Assembly (NCBI GenBank): GCA_027494055.1
Contig: JAOSJO010000028.1
Coordinates: forward strand, 1-64,000
Source of the DNA: Anaerolineae bacterium
GTDB taxonomy: Bacteria > Chloroflexota > Anaerolineae > Aggregatilineales > JAFGMM01
Reading direction: 5' to 3'
DNA length: 64,000 bases
Within the stretch, counting starts at the first letter, position 1. Each line of letters starts with the position of its first letter. Of this stretch, positions 1 through 9,749 are shown piece after piece. Under the pieces are notes generated by a model, which saw nothing but the letters and a program-made list of their open reading frames with translations, searched no databases and had not been told where the DNA came from. Made by a program: the position numbers and the translations under genes.

Positions 1-216
1 GAACGCCAGCCGCCGATGACGGCAGCAGACGGAAGTGAAGGGTAACCAGGCGCGTACCGGGAGAGGGACTCGTGCGGGAATACAGCGTGATTGCCGCATC
101 CGCCGACGTCGGGATGGTTGCTGGTGGGATAGCGTAGGAAGGAAGCCAGAAAGAGGTAGCCCCGGCTGACTCGGAGGGTCGCTGGCTGGCATGGCATACG
201 GGCTGCGTATTCTGCT

Positions 217-378
217 TCATGTCCCTCGCAAGCCGGCCAAACTCTCAACCCCCTGCCGGAACGCGCGCAGCATCCGCGCCGCGTCCACGTCCGCGATGTG
301 CCACGGCCCCGCCGTGTCCTTGTACCGCTGCGCCTCCAGGATTTCGTCGAGCGTGAACACGTCCGTGCCGGCGATCAC
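217..378 (-). CDS. Small conserved ORF after DUF488, copy 1
   Basis: A 53-codon frame begins at a GTG that overlaps the TGA of the DUF488 gene (GTGA overlap). It contains FTLDEILEAQRYKD and WHIADVDAARMLRAF. The same peptide recurs after DUF488 copies 2 and 3, and forms the C-terminal end of the helicase frame at 19.5 kb. Conservation of the peptide and of the start/stop overlap suggests a translated product or a shared protein module. I do not recognise a family. The 3' end differs from the other copies, so this copy may be decayed. Confidence 0.4.
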   Translation of the reverse strand: MIAGTDVFTLDEILEAQRYKDTAGPWHIADVDAARMLRAFRQGVESLAGLRGT

Positions 379-874
379 CTGCCCCGCGGCAAATGCACCA
401 CCAGCCAGCCCCAGCGAGCGTGTAGCAGGTCGGCCACGTCCCGCCGGTGGCAGTGCGCCGGCTCCTCCTCGTAGCACACCAGGATCACGCTCTGGCCGGC
501 GGCGCGCGCCGGCTCCAGCGCCGCAATCCCCGCCTCTGGGTCGCGCAACCTGACCGGCGCGCCGGCGGTCTTTGTAGTTGAGGTTTCCCACCGCGCCCAC
601 GTGCAGGTACCGGTCTCCGAGCGCCTCCGCCATCACGCTCTGGTTCCACTCGCGCACGCGGCTGCGCGGCGCAAGCCGCACGTCCACCACCAGCGCATCC
701 AGTTCGTGCGCGAGCGCGACCAGCTCGGCGAAGCCGGCGGCGCTGCGTGCCAAAGGTGTAGATCGTCAGGCGCGGTGCTGTGTCCCCTGCGCGCGGTGCA
801 TCAGCCGGCGCGAGCGCGGCAAGCAGAGGGAGAGCACACAGATCACGCGTACCGTCTATCGTATCATTCCCCAT
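375..874 (-). pseudogene. DUF488 family protein, copy 1 (frameshifted)
   Basis: The reading begins at an ATG at 874 (MGNDTIDGT), runs through YTFGTQRR, then changes frame into AELVALAHELDALVVDVRL and RVREWNQSVMAEALGDRYLH, and changes frame again after GNLNYK. These blocks match intact copy 2 at 7.9-8.4 kb and fit DUF488: an N-terminal strand, a DVR motif, and a C-terminal CYEE...CHRR motif that is out of frame here. DUF488 proteins are small cytoplasmic proteins of unknown function, common in phages and bacteria. At least two indels separate the blocks, so this copy is either inactive or mis-sequenced. Confidence 0.55.
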
Positions 875-1287
875 CGCCCGCGCGCCAGCGCGTCGAGTCG
901 GCTGCTTCAGGGCAGGGACACGTGTTGGCTCGCCAGCAACCCATCGTACAGCCGGCCCACGTGCACCGCCGCATCTGCACATCCCGCCGCCAGCAGGTCG
1001 GCGATCTGTGACGTGCCTACACAGTGTCCTTATCGTGCTCTAGTCGCGCTGCTTCGACATGGGCAGCCACTCACTGCAATTGATCAGCCAGTCAGGACAC
1101 GAAATTGGCTTCTTCGTGTGACTCGAACTGAGCTCTAGACACGCCTTGGCGTCGCCCTGATCATCCGGGGCCAATACTGTGCCTGCAAGGTTACGCGATC
1201 GTCGCACACCCCGGAGTTCCTCACCGGTACGTATGTCCGCCCGGAAAAGGCTCCCAGCGCGCAAGCCGAGTGATCACATTCCAGGAA
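875..1287. other. Non-coding stretch, nothing recognised
   Basis: There is no convincing reading frame, operator or strong hairpin in these roughly 410 bases between the DUF488 copy and the end of the GH172 operon. The short frames here have no family-like features. Confidence 0.4.
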
Positions 1288-2447
1288 CTATTCCGTAATT
1301 GGATGATCGCGTGCTTCGAAGTCTGCCAGGGCATGAAGCAGGTCAGGTCGCGGCAAGCGCTCCTTCATCGGTAGCATGGGCGGGAACTTCTTGTGTGGCT
1401 CTGTCTGATACCAGTAAGCCACGCTGGAATAGTCATCCCAGCGGTTGTTGGCGTGCCCGTGTTCGATGGTCACGCGAATGGATTTCGAGAAGGCAACCGG
1501 GGACTCGATGTGATAGCGGTAAAGCGTCCACTTGCCGTCCAACGTTGCCGGGGTGCCCGAAAGGGAAACGCCGAAGTACGGCGTATAGAACTGGCCGGGC
1601 AGCGTAAACGCGGCGCAGAAGTAATCCTCCAGGCCCGTGCCGTGAATAGATGGTGGGAACCCCTCACCATCGATGAAGATCATCTCATCCCCCTCGCCGA
1701 ACCACGTCCAGGACTTGTTGCTGATGTTGTGGATGCTGAGATTGCAGCCGACGTAGTGCCCCTGTCCCTCGGCGTCCAGGATCAAGTAGTTCTCGTCACC
1801 GGTCAGATTCGGCGTATCCCAAACGGGTTCGATGTCCTGATCGAAGTGAAAGGCGCGATACGGGGTGCTCATTTTGAAGTCCCCCAACCTTGGGTGGGAT
1901 TCTCCCGCCGCCACTGGGCGTGGAAGTGGCCCAGGTTATCTTCCAGCCTCTCATATCGCTCATAGCTGACGTGATAGAAGAAAGCCCAGGCGTCGCGGTC
2001 ACATTGGTTCTCGACCTCGATGCGGGCAGACTTCACAAATGGCATTGGGAAGAAACAGTTCATGGCGGCCCGGTTCATGACCGGTGGCGTCGAAGCGATC
2101 ATAACCAGAGGGGCGGATACATAGTACGCGACACGCGCGTGGCCCACACCGAAGAAATCGCCCAGCGGGGCCTCGACGCTGGGGGTGTCCTCACCATCCC
2201 AAAACATGCGCAGAAGGATTTTTCGCGGGTAGAGCAGGTCCTCGCAGGCAACGGTAATCCAGATGTGGGTGATACAGGCCGGCCCCTCGATTTCGGCGAT
2301 AGTGAGCGTCTGGCCCTTCGCCAGATTCACATAGTCGTGATTGGCTCCGGTGCGGTCATAGCTGGAGATTTTCTTCGAGCGATAGTTCCGAAGCTTTGCC
2401 AAGCCACTCAACGGGCTGGCACCCAATCGTTGCGCGATCTGTGACAT
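1288..2447 (-). CDS. GH172 (DUF2961) glycoside hydrolase, paralogue A; frameshifted
   Basis: Two overlapping frames form one protein of about 385 residues. The N-terminal part starts with MSQIAQRLGASPLSGLAKLR and reaches NPTQGWG; the rest carries GEGDEMIFIDGEGFPPSIHG followed by an EDYF motif. The break is in a C5 run at 1881-1885; the paralogue just upstream reads straight through the same place. The acidic GEGDEMIFIDGE and EDYF segments are the conserved core of DUF2961, now CAZy family GH172 (difructose-anhydride and D-arabinofuranoside-acting enzymes). No signal peptide is visible, so it probably acts in the cytoplasm on what the upstream ABC importer brings in. It is the last gene of the operon. 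Confidence 0.75.
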
Positions 2448-2462
2448 GGAACATGATCCTTT

Positions 2463-3625
2463 CTATGGTGTGATCGGCCTAGCTTTGGCCTCGAAGTCGG
2501 CTAGCCCATGCTGAACCTCCGGTCGGGGCAAGCGCGCCTCGACCGGCAGAATGGGCGGAAACGGCCTGTGCGGTTCCTTCTGATACCAGTACGCCACACT
2601 GGAGAAATCGTCCCAACGGTCGTTCGCGTGGCCGTGTTCGATTGTGGCGCGAATCGATTTGGAGAAGGCGATTGGGGACTCAAGGTGAAAGCGGTACATA
2701 GTCCATCTCCCGCCGGTCGTGGCAGGGTCTCCGGCCAGTGAAACGCCGAAAAAGGGCGTCGTAAACTTGCCAGGAAAACCGAAGGCGGAACAGAAGTAGT
2801 CTTCGGTCCCAGTGCCGTGAATCGACGGCGGAAACCCCTCGCCGTCGATGAAAATCATCTCATCACCCTCGCCGAACCAGGTAAAAGACTTGTTGGTGAT
2901 GTTGTGGACGCTGAGATTGCAGCCCACGTAGTGCCCCTGTCCCTCGGCATCGAGAATGACGTAATTCGCTTCGCCGCTCAGGTTGGGTATGTCCCATACC
3001 GGCTCCTCGACCGACTGGAGTCGGAAGGCGATGTAGGGATCACTCATGGCAAAGCTGCCCCAGCCTTGTGTAGGGTTCTCGCGCCGCCACTGGGCGTGGA
3101 AACGACCGAGGTCTTCCTCAAGCGCGGCGTACCGTTCGCAGCTGACGTGATACACGAATACCCAGACGTCGCGATCACACTGGTTTTCCACTTCGATGCG
3201 GGCTGACTCCGCAAATGGCATGGGGAAGAAGCAGTTCATGGCAGCCCGGTTGAGGATGGGCGGTGTCGGCGTGATCATCGAAAGCGGCGCAGACACGAAG
3301 TGAGACACCTGGGCGTGGCCGACGCCAAAGAAATCCCCCAACGGACACTCGACGCTGGGATTTACTTCGCCATCCCAGTACATCCGCAAGAGCATTTTCG
3401 GGGGTAAAGCAGATCGTCGCAGGCCAGCGTCAGCCAGATATGGGTGATGCACCCTGCCCCTTCAATATCCACCAACGTGACGGTCTCCCCTTTGGCGATC
3501 TGAATACAGTCCTTGTTCCTGCCGCTGCGGTCATAACTTGAGACCTTCTTTGAACGATAGCTTCTGATCCTTGCCAGACCATCCAGAGGATCGACGTGTG
3601 TTCGTTCCCGAAAATCAGCCATCAC
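2463..3625 (-). CDS. GH172 (DUF2961) glycoside hydrolase, paralogue B; frameshifted
   Basis: This is a close paralogue of the next gene (shared EGQGHYVGCNLS, GEGDEMIFIDGEGFPPSIHG and SSVAYWYQ). The first 77 residues start with MMADFRERTHVDPLDGLARI at 3625. The frame changes at a G5 run (3400-3404) within LLYPRKMLLRMYWDGE. Only 15 bases separate the two paralogues, consistent with a local duplication. Their N- and C-terminal ends are the most divergent parts, which may reflect different substrates. It belongs to the same operon as the permeases upstream. GH172 assignment is firm from the acidic motif; the substrate is unknown. Confidence 0.75.
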
Positions 3626-3679
3626 TCTCCGTCCAGGTATGATTGGGGCGTCTCCAATCGCGCTCTAGCGCTGGTGGCC

Positions 3680-4531
3680 CTACCCCTTGATGCCGGTAAG
3701 CGAGATGCCTTCCGTGAAGTACCGTTGGAGCGCCAGGAAAACGGCAATGGCTGGAAGCGCGCCAATCGTCGCTCCCGCCATCTGGTGCGCGTAGGCGGTG
3801 CGGAACGGGCTGCCGGCCAGCAGTGACAGACCGACGGTGACCGTGCGCATATCCAGGCTACTGGTGACAATCAACGGCCACATGAACGAGTTCCAGTCGG
3901 CGACAAAGAAGAAAATGCTTAGAGCGGCCAGCGCGGGCGTGCACTGTGGCAGGACAATCCGCCAGAAGATACTGAACTCAGACGCCCCATCCACCCGGCC
4001 TGAGTCGATGTAGTCCGAATGGACAGTCAACATATATTGCCGCATCAGGAAGATGCCGAACGGCCTTGCCAGGCGCGGGATGATCAGACCATGATATGTA
4101 TCCAGCCAGCCGATCTTCGCCAGGATGGTGTAGACCGGCACCAGATTGATCCAGTAAGGGATCATCATCGTGGCCACGATGGCGATCAACAGAGCGTAGC
4201 TGCCCCGGAAACGGTATTTTGCCAGCGCGTATCCCGCCATGGCGCTCAGAAGCACAGCGCCGACCGTGCCGAGGATGGCGATCAGGGCAGTGTTGAAATA
4301 GAAACGCTCGAACGGGAACATCTCCCAGGTCTCGGTGTAGTTCTCGGGCCTGACCGGGTCCGGTATCCACTGGGGAGGTATCGCGATAGCGTTTTCTTCG
4401 GTTTTCAATGACGTGCTAACGGCCCACAGCAATGGGAAGAACGTCGCCACGCCAAGGATCGCCAGAAGCGCGTAGAGCAGTGTTTTGCCAATTGCTGCGG
4501 GTACATTCCCCCTTTCAAGGCCTGCGATCAT
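3680..4531 (-). CDS. ABC sugar transporter permease, MalG type
   Basis: An intact 283-residue polytopic membrane protein with about six hydrophobic segments. The cytoplasmic EAA loop, which contacts the ATPase, reads VDGASEFSIFWRIVLP near residue 180. It belongs to the CUT1 (carbohydrate uptake) permease family. Its start overlaps the end of the partner permease by 4 bases, so the two are translationally coupled. No ATP-binding subunit is encoded nearby; as is common for CUT1 systems, a shared MsmK/UgpC-type ATPase elsewhere probably energises it. Confidence 0.9.
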   Translation of the reverse strand: MIAGLERGNVPAAIGKTLLYALLAILGVATFFPLLWAVSTSLKTEENAIAIPPQWIPDPVRPENYTETWEMFPFERFYFNTALIAILGTVGAVLLSAMAGYALAKYRFRGSYALLIAIVATMMIPYWINLVPVYTILAKIGWLDTYHGLIIPRLARPFGIFLMRQYMLTVHSDYIDSGRVDGASEFSIFWRIVLPQCTPALAALSIFFFVADWNSFMWPLIVTSSLDMRTVTVGLSLLAGSPFRTAYAHQMAGATIGALPAIAVFLALQRYFTEGISLTGIKG

Positions 4532-5450
4532 GCCTCAACCTCCTTCACATAGTACCGGAACTGAAACAGCACAACGACAAGGATGCTGAGGAAAAGCACG
4601 AGTCCTATCGTGGACCCATAACCCATTTTCAGCGAGCCAAACGCCTTCTCGTAGAGGTAGTAAACCGTTACTTCCAGCGTCTTCGGGGACCCTGGACGCC
4701 GCCGATGATCAGCACCTGATCGAATACCTGAAAGGAGGTGATGATCGACATGATGACGACCAGAACCGTCGTCGGCGCTAACAGCGGCAAGGTGATCCGC
4801 CGGATCTGCTGCCACTTGCTTGCGCCATCTACCATGGCCGCCTCATAATATTCGGAAGGGATCGCCAGCAGGCCGGCGAGGAAGATGACCACATTGAAAC
4901 CGAACGTTTGCCACACCGTCATAACAATTAGCGAGGGAATCGCCAGCCGCGCGTCTGAGACCCAGAATTGGCGGGGGGTGCCAAACAACCCCTCAAGAAC
5001 AGTGTTGAGGAAGCCATAGGCGGGATTGTAAATCCACGACCAGACCATGGCCGCCGCTACCGGAGAAATCACCACCGGAATGTAGTACAGGGTTCGGAAC
5101 AGAACCTTCCCTCTCAGCCACCTCTCATTGATAATCAGGGAAACGAGCAGAGAGACGATGGTGACGACAGGAACATAACCCACAACATAGTACAAGGTGT
5201 TCAGGAACGTGGACTTGAAGCGGCTATCGATCGTAAGCCGTTCATAGTTCTGAAAACCCACCCAATTTGGCGGACTGAGCAGGTCCCATTGCGTGAAGCT
5301 CAACACAATCGCGGCGAAGAATGGGATCACCGTAAACACAAACAAGAGCGCCACCGATGGGAAGAGAAACAAGAAAGCCGCACGCTTTTGATAGTCCTGA
5401 TACCAACGTCGCTTCATCAGCCCGTGAGCACCTGCCATTGGTTGAGTCAT
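4528..5450 (-). CDS. ABC sugar transporter permease, MalF type; frameshifted
   Basis: This is the partner CUT1 permease, about 305 residues. The N-terminal 250 residues (from MTQPMAGAHGLMKRRWY) include the EAA loop AAMVDGASKWQQIRRITLP. After LIIGG the frame changes near 4683-4697 and continues as TLEVTVYYLYEKAFGSLKMG, ending ...YYVKEVEA. Without correction the last transmembrane segment would be lost. It sits between the solute-binding protein gene and the MalG-type permease. Confidence 0.85.
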
Positions 5451-5544
5451 CTTCTAGGTTCCCCCGACGTGATTCTGCGGCATTGCGGCCAGGCGTTAGC
5501 GCCCGTCATCGCTACCGCCTGCTGTGAACAGGCGTGATTGGTGC

Positions 5545-5570
5545 TGGGGTGTCCGCGGCCAGACACCCCA
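5545..5570 (-). terminator. Hairpin between binding-protein and permease genes
   Basis: A perfect 9-bp stem, TGGGGTGTC/GACACCCCA, with an 8-base loop lies just downstream of the solute-binding protein gene. There is no T-run, so it is more likely an mRNA-stabilising or partially terminating hairpin that keeps binding protein above permease levels. A hairpin occupies the same place in the second operon (11874-11906). Confidence 0.55.
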
Positions 5571-5661
5571 ACATCCGTACGACGCGGTTTGTCGGCTGCG
5601 CGGTAGAGACCGGAAGCGCCGATCAGTCGATCAGCGCCGACCGGTCATCCACGCGAAGCGC

Positions 5662-6987
5662 TCATCTTGGCAACGGCGGCGCGTCCAGAAGCGCCAGATT
5701 GCAGACGTCGTTCGCTTCCTGCATGATCGCTTCGTAGTCAGGCGTGACACCGGGGCTGAGCACGGCTTCCATGATGATGTTGCACGGATCAACGACCATG
5801 CCGGCGTAATCGGTGGCGAGAATCGCGCGTGGCCATCCGGCTTCCAGCATCTCGCGCATCACCTGTATGTTCTCCGGATACGACAGTTCGGGCTGGATCT
5901 CCGACTTGTATGGCGAGAAGCCAAGCCCGGCCTCCGCCAGAAGCTGCGTGGCTTCCGGGCCGGCCAGGTACTTGACCAGCTCCCACGCCGCCTCTTTCTG
6001 GTCAGAATCCTTCAGCATGGCGATGCCATCGCCAAACATGAAGACACTACGGCTTCCCACATCGGCCTTGTAGGGGATGTGAACCACGCCCCAATTGACC
6101 CCAGAAGCATCGACCACCGGAAAGCGCGGATGGTCGATGATGAACATGGCGACTTGCTCTTCCATGAAAGCAGGGTGGCCGTGCGCTGGAGCAAGCTCAC
6201 GAACGTAAGGCGCCACGTGGTGTTGCTGGGTTAGGTCACCGTAGAACGTAATTGCCGCGATGGCTTCGGGGCTATTCAGGGTGCACTCGGTAGCGTCCTC
6301 GTTCAGCCAGTCGCCGCCAAAGGTCCAAAGGTACTGGTCGAAGTCCGAGTTCCACCACCAGGTATAGATGCCCCACTGCACGATACTCGTTGGGTCGAAG
6401 GCCTCACTCTCGGCGGTGTTGCCGTTCCTGTCGAGCGTGAGCTTCTTGGCCGCGGCCAGCATCTCGTCCCAGGTCCAGTCATTGGTCGGGTACTCCAGAC
6501 CGGCCGCATCGAACATATCCTTGTTGTAGGCAAATGCCGTCAGCATGACTGTCTGCGGCAGCAGGAGTTGCTGGCCTGCGTAGTTGCCGAAACCGAGCAC
6601 GTCGGGAAGGAACTCCTCCGGGTCGATCCCGTTTGGCCCACTGATGTATGCATCCAGCGGCTCAAGGACGCCCTTGGCAGCGAAAGTGACCGCTTGTTCG
6701 AGATAGGGTAGTGAGATGACGTCCGGGCCGGTACCGGCGGCGATTTCGGCAGGGATTTTCACCCAGAAGTCGGCGTGCGGCAGTTCTTCGCGCTCTACAA
6801 TGATGTTGGGATGCGCCTCTTGGAAGTTCGCCAGCAGGAGATCTCTCATTTCAAGCTCTGTGTCGGCGACAGCTCTGGCAGCGTAAGTGATGGTCACCGT
6901 TTCCTGAGCGCCGGTTCCCGGTGCAACTGCTACCATCATTAGGCTGGAAACCAGGATGGCGAGAAGTGCGGACTTGAGCGTTTTCAC
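5662..6987 (-). CDS. ABC transporter solute-binding protein (family 1)
   Basis: An intact 441-residue exported protein. It has a Sec-type signal peptide with a hydrophobic core (ALLAILVSSLMMVAVAPG) and probable cleavage after GAQ. Features of the extracellular solute-binding family 1 (MalE-like) fold follow: a DLLLANFQEAHPNI block, GTGPDVISL, and aromatic-rich segments such as IYTWWW likely to stack on sugar. The start is a GTG at 6987 with AAGGAG about 10 bases upstream. It is the first gene of operon 1, directly behind the LacI-type operators and promoter. The ligand is unknown; the GH172 genes downstream suggest a furanosyl oligosaccharide. Confidence 0.9.
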   Translation of the reverse strand: MKTLKSALLAILVSSLMMVAVAPGTGAQETVTITYAARAVADTELEMRDLLLANFQEAHPNIIVEREELPHADFWVKIPAEIAAGTGPDVISLPYLEQAVTFAAKGVLEPLDAYISGPNGIDPEEFLPDVLGFGNYAGQQLLLPQTVMLTAFAYNKDMFDAAGLEYPTNDWTWDEMLAAAKKLTLDRNGNTAESEAFDPTSIVQWGIYTWWWNSDFDQYLWTFGGDWLNEDATECTLNSPEAIAAITFYGDLTQQHHVAPYVRELAPAHGHPAFMEEQVAMFIIDHPRFPVVDASGVNWGVVHIPYKADVGSRSVFMFGDGIAMLKDSDQKEAAWELVKYLAGPEATQLLAEAGLGFSPYKSEIQPELSYPENIQVMREMLEAGWPRAILATDYAGMVVDPCNIIMEAVLSPGVTPDYEAIMQEANDVCNLALLDAPPLPR

Positions 6988-7127
6988 CTTCTGTTTTCTC
7001 CTTGTTGTGTGAGGGACACGACGAGCGCATCAAGCTCTCTCTGTTTGAGAACCTTGTTCTCACCTCCCTTCAATCGAATGGGGCTGATGCCTGGCATCAA
7101 GATCATCTACTGAACCCCGCAATTTGA

Positions 7128-7139
7128 GTAATCGATTAC
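7128..7139. promoter_or_regulatory. LacI-family operator, distal site of operon 1
   Basis: GTAATCGATTAC is a perfect palindrome with the central CG typical of LacI-family operators. It lies in the leader of the binding-protein gene, 169 bp (centre to centre) from the promoter-proximal site. It matches TGTAAACGATTACA at 15462. Confidence 0.65.
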
Positions 7140-7295
7140 AGCGGCGATTGTCCAATCATAGGCGCAATTCGAATTTCGAGGCGATACCCCCAATCCGCGC
7201 ACCGTTTGACGTGGAATCAGCCGAGCAAACTCGGTAGATGAGTCTCCTGAAGCTGTGGAATTAACAAACCCAGTTTGAAATATAGGGGAAACATC

Positions 7296-7309
7296 GCAAT
7301 CGTTTACGC
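7296..7309. promoter_or_regulatory. LacI-family operator, promoter-proximal site of operon 1
   Basis: GCAATCGTTTACGC is an imperfect palindrome around a central CG. It lies immediately downstream of the predicted -10 element at 7314-7319, where bound repressor would block initiation. It is almost identical to the site at 15642-15655. Confidence 0.65.
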
Positions 7310-7313
7310 CTGC

Positions 7314-7343
7314 AGTCTACTGCATTCCTCAGGGTCTTGTCAA
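7314..7343 (-). promoter_or_regulatory. Sigma-70-type promoter of sugar operon 1
   Basis: On the minus strand, TTGACA (7338-7343) and TAGACT (7314-7319) are separated by 18 bases. Transcription would start at about 7305, inside the proximal operator, leaving a leader of over 300 bases before the binding-protein gene. Confidence 0.6.
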
Positions 7344-7536
7344 CTCTCGATGGCGATTCTGCCGCCAATGAAAAAGGGGTGGGAATAACGCTCATCCTGG
7401 CCCAAAAAAGCACGTCCTTCGAGGACTGCGGTCCATCATGCAGTGAGCACAATATGGCGTGTCATCGTTGCGGGAAATGTCGCGACTATTGGCGCTCAAC
7501 TCTGGGGCAATCGCCGCCGGAGGTGCCTCGACTTCG

Positions 7537-7758
7537 TCAGAAACCAGGGCGCGCCATCTGCACCGGAGCGTGAAGGCCTATGTGCTCTTCTTCAGTCATG
7601 CCCGGTCCTGTCTCAAGCGGCTCCACGCGCGCACCGTCTTCGGCAATAGCGCGAACGCCGTGATCGACGTAGGGCTGCGGTGTCGATTGTTCCAGCGCGC
7701 GCACGCAGGTTGGTCCCAGCGCCTTCGCAATGGCATCGAAGAAGTCCGTCGTACCCAT
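7537..7758 (-). CDS. Hypothetical 73-residue protein in DUF488 cassette
   Basis: A small frame starts at ATG 7758 behind GGGAGGTTGAGAGC, a plausible ribosome-binding site. The protein begins MGTTDFFDAIAKALGPTCVR and ends in MARPGF; it is acidic overall and has no membrane segment. It follows the small IAGADAFTLDEIL ORF of DUF488 copy 2 in the same direction, so it may be part of the same cassette. Copy 1 keeps only the GGTTGAGAG portion of the junction. The family is not recognised. Confidence 0.35.
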   Translation of the reverse strand: MGTTDFFDAIAKALGPTCVRALEQSTPQPYVDHGVRAIAEDGARVEPLETGPGMTEEEHIGLHAPVQMARPGF

Positions 7759-7759
7759 G

Positions 7760-7895
7760 CTCTCAACCTCCCTGCCGGAACGCGCAGCATCCGCGCCGCG
7801 TCCACATCCGAGATGTGCCACAGCCCTGCCGCGTCCTTGTACCGCGGCGCCTCCAGGATTTCGTCAAGCGTGAACGCGTCCGCACCGGCGATCAC
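7760..7895 (-). CDS. Small conserved ORF after DUF488, copy 2
   Basis: It starts at a GTG overlapping the DUF488 stop (GTGA) and reads IAGADAFTLDEILEAPRYKD then HISDVDAARMLR. Compared with copies 1 and 3 it lacks two bases (GC) near the 3' end, which shifts the last codons. The function is unknown; see the copies at 217-378 and 15947-16084. Confidence 0.4.
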
Positions 7896-8375
7896 CCGCC
7901 CCGCAGCAAATGCACCACCAGCCAACCCCAGCGCGCGTGTAGCAGGCCGGCCACGTCCCGCCGGTGGCAGTGCGCCGGGTCCTCCTCGTAGCACACCAGG
8001 ATCACGCTCTGGCCGGCCGCGCGCGCCGGCTCCAGCGCCGCAATCCCCGCCTCTGGGTCGCGCAGCCTGACCGGCGCGCCGGCGGTCTTGTAGTTGAGGT
8101 TCCCGAACACGCCCACGTGCAGGTACCGGTCTCCAAGCGCTGCCGCCATCACGGCCTGGTTCCACTCACGCACGCGGCTGCGCGGCGCGAGCCGCACGTC
8201 CACCACCAGCGCGTCCAGGTCGCCCGCGAGCGCGACCAGCTCGGCGAGCCGGCGGCGCTGCGTGCCGAAGGTGTAGATCGTCGGGCGCGGTGCTACGGCC
8301 CCCTGCGCGCGGTGCATCAGCCGGCGCGAGCGCCGCAAACAGAGGGAGAGCGGTCAGATCACCCATGTCGCTCAT
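7892..8375 (-). CDS. DUF488 family protein, copy 2 (best-preserved)
   Basis: This is the most complete of three copies. From the ATG at 8375 (MSDMGDLTALPLF) there is one break in a C-run near 8298-8302; then a continuous frame runs through IYTFGTQRRRLAELVALAG, DALVVDVRLAPRSRVREWN and LVCYEEDPAHCHRRDVAGLL to the stop. The DVR and CYE...CHR motifs are the hallmark of DUF488. Copies 1 and 3 are about 90-95 percent identical by eye. DUF488 function is unknown. It lies alone between two sugar operons, so it is probably unrelated to them. Confidence 0.65.
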
Positions 8376-8534
8376 CGTACCACTGGCGGCTCACCACCGC
8401 TGCTGCACCCGCACGGCAAGCCCCCAACAGGTTCGCGAGGTCGAGATTGCTCAATGCTCCGGACTGCCGATACGCTCCTTGAGCTTCCTTTGGGTGGTAA
8501 GAGATGACCATCCCAGCATCAAATCGCAGAGCGT

Positions 8535-9562
8535 CTAATAATATTCCAGGAAGGCTTCAAAAAGCGCAATAACATTATCCAGCGGCGTCTCAGGCATAAT
8601 CGTGTGACTCGTTCCGCCGATGTAACCGCCATTGAACCTCCCAAAAAGGTCCACCAGGGTGTGCACCTCGCGCCTGACCGCGTCGGTACTGCCGTGGATC
8701 AACGTCCCTTGAACGTCCACGCCGCCGTTGAAGCACACTCTTCCACCGAACTCCGCAGCAAGCTTGCGCACGTCCATCGCCTGAGGTTGAACAGGGTTGA
8801 GTACATTCAGCCCGATATCGATGAGGTCCGGTAGGATAGCCAAGATGTTGCCGCACAGATGCATCCACACGTGCGCGCCGCCGGCCCGTACGCGATCAAA
8901 CATCGCCTTGTATGCCGGCTTATAGAACCTCCGCCAGTCGTCCGGACTGATGAGCAGTCCCCGTTGACTGCCCCAGTCGTCGGAGAAATAGACCGAGTCC
9001 ACATCCCGCGCAATCCATTGATCGATGATCGACAGGTTGTATTCCACGATCCGATCGCGCAGCCGGCCGAACTGCACCTCGTCCAGGTAAGGGTCCACGA
9101 GCACGTTCTCAAAACCGCGCAGCATCCAGAGCCGTTCGAATAGCGTGAACCATACCCTAGCCTGTACGTACCGGTCGCCACGCGCCTGCAAGAGCATATC
9201 GACGCGCGCGAACCTCCTGAGAGGTCAGGATCAGGGAAGGTGTAGCTGTCGAGCGCCTCATAGCCTGTGATCAACGGATGCACTTCAGGCTTGGCACCAT
9301 GGCCATCGTCTGCCCAACCGGTTCCCCATTCGTCAACCCAACGCCTGATCCCCTCTTCGGCGACGGGTTCCGCGAGGTTCTGCGCGACGTTGAGCCTGCC
9401 GAGCATATCATCAGGAAATCGCGTCTTCAGTGCCTGGATGCGCTCAGCCTTGGCCGCATCCTTTTCCCACAGCCAATCCAGATCGACTTCCAGCGTGCAG
9501 GGGAGATAGGCCGGTCCTCTGAATTCGACTGTGCGTTTGAAGTTCTCACACCCGGAAATCAC
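8535..9562 (-). CDS. Uroporphyrinogen-decarboxylase-like methyltransferase (URO-D/MtaA superfamily); frameshifted
   Basis: About 340 residues in two frames that meet near 9195-9225. The N-terminal part (MISGCENFKRTVEFRGPAYL) ends at SYTFPDPDLSGG. The C-terminal part has DSVYFSDDWGSQRG, HLCGNILAILPDLIDIGLNV, NGGVDVQGTL and GGYIGGTSHTI. These are signatures of the URO-D fold used by MtaA/CmuA-type methyltransferases and by URO-D-like proteins in sugar-catabolic operons, not of haem-pathway HemE. It is the last gene of operon 2. The substrate is not predictable. Confidence 0.7.
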
Positions 9563-9749
9563 AATTCAGTCCTTTCACGACGCGCTCTTGTGTCGGATCG
9601 GCCTCCATGTTGCTGGCAGCTCACGTGACGGCTCGCCGGCGTTCTGGAGAGAAGACGTTGAGGAGCGAATGGGTTCGCCCCACGACATAGCCACCCAACA
9701 CAAGAGAGCACCCACGACCAGGGGCGTTTCGCAAGACGAGACTGCAATC

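Noticed and set aside
8535..9562. HemE, uroporphyrinogen decarboxylase of haem synthesis
   Set aside because: The sugar-operon context and divergent motifs fit the wider URO-D/MtaA superfamily better, and no other haem genes are nearby.
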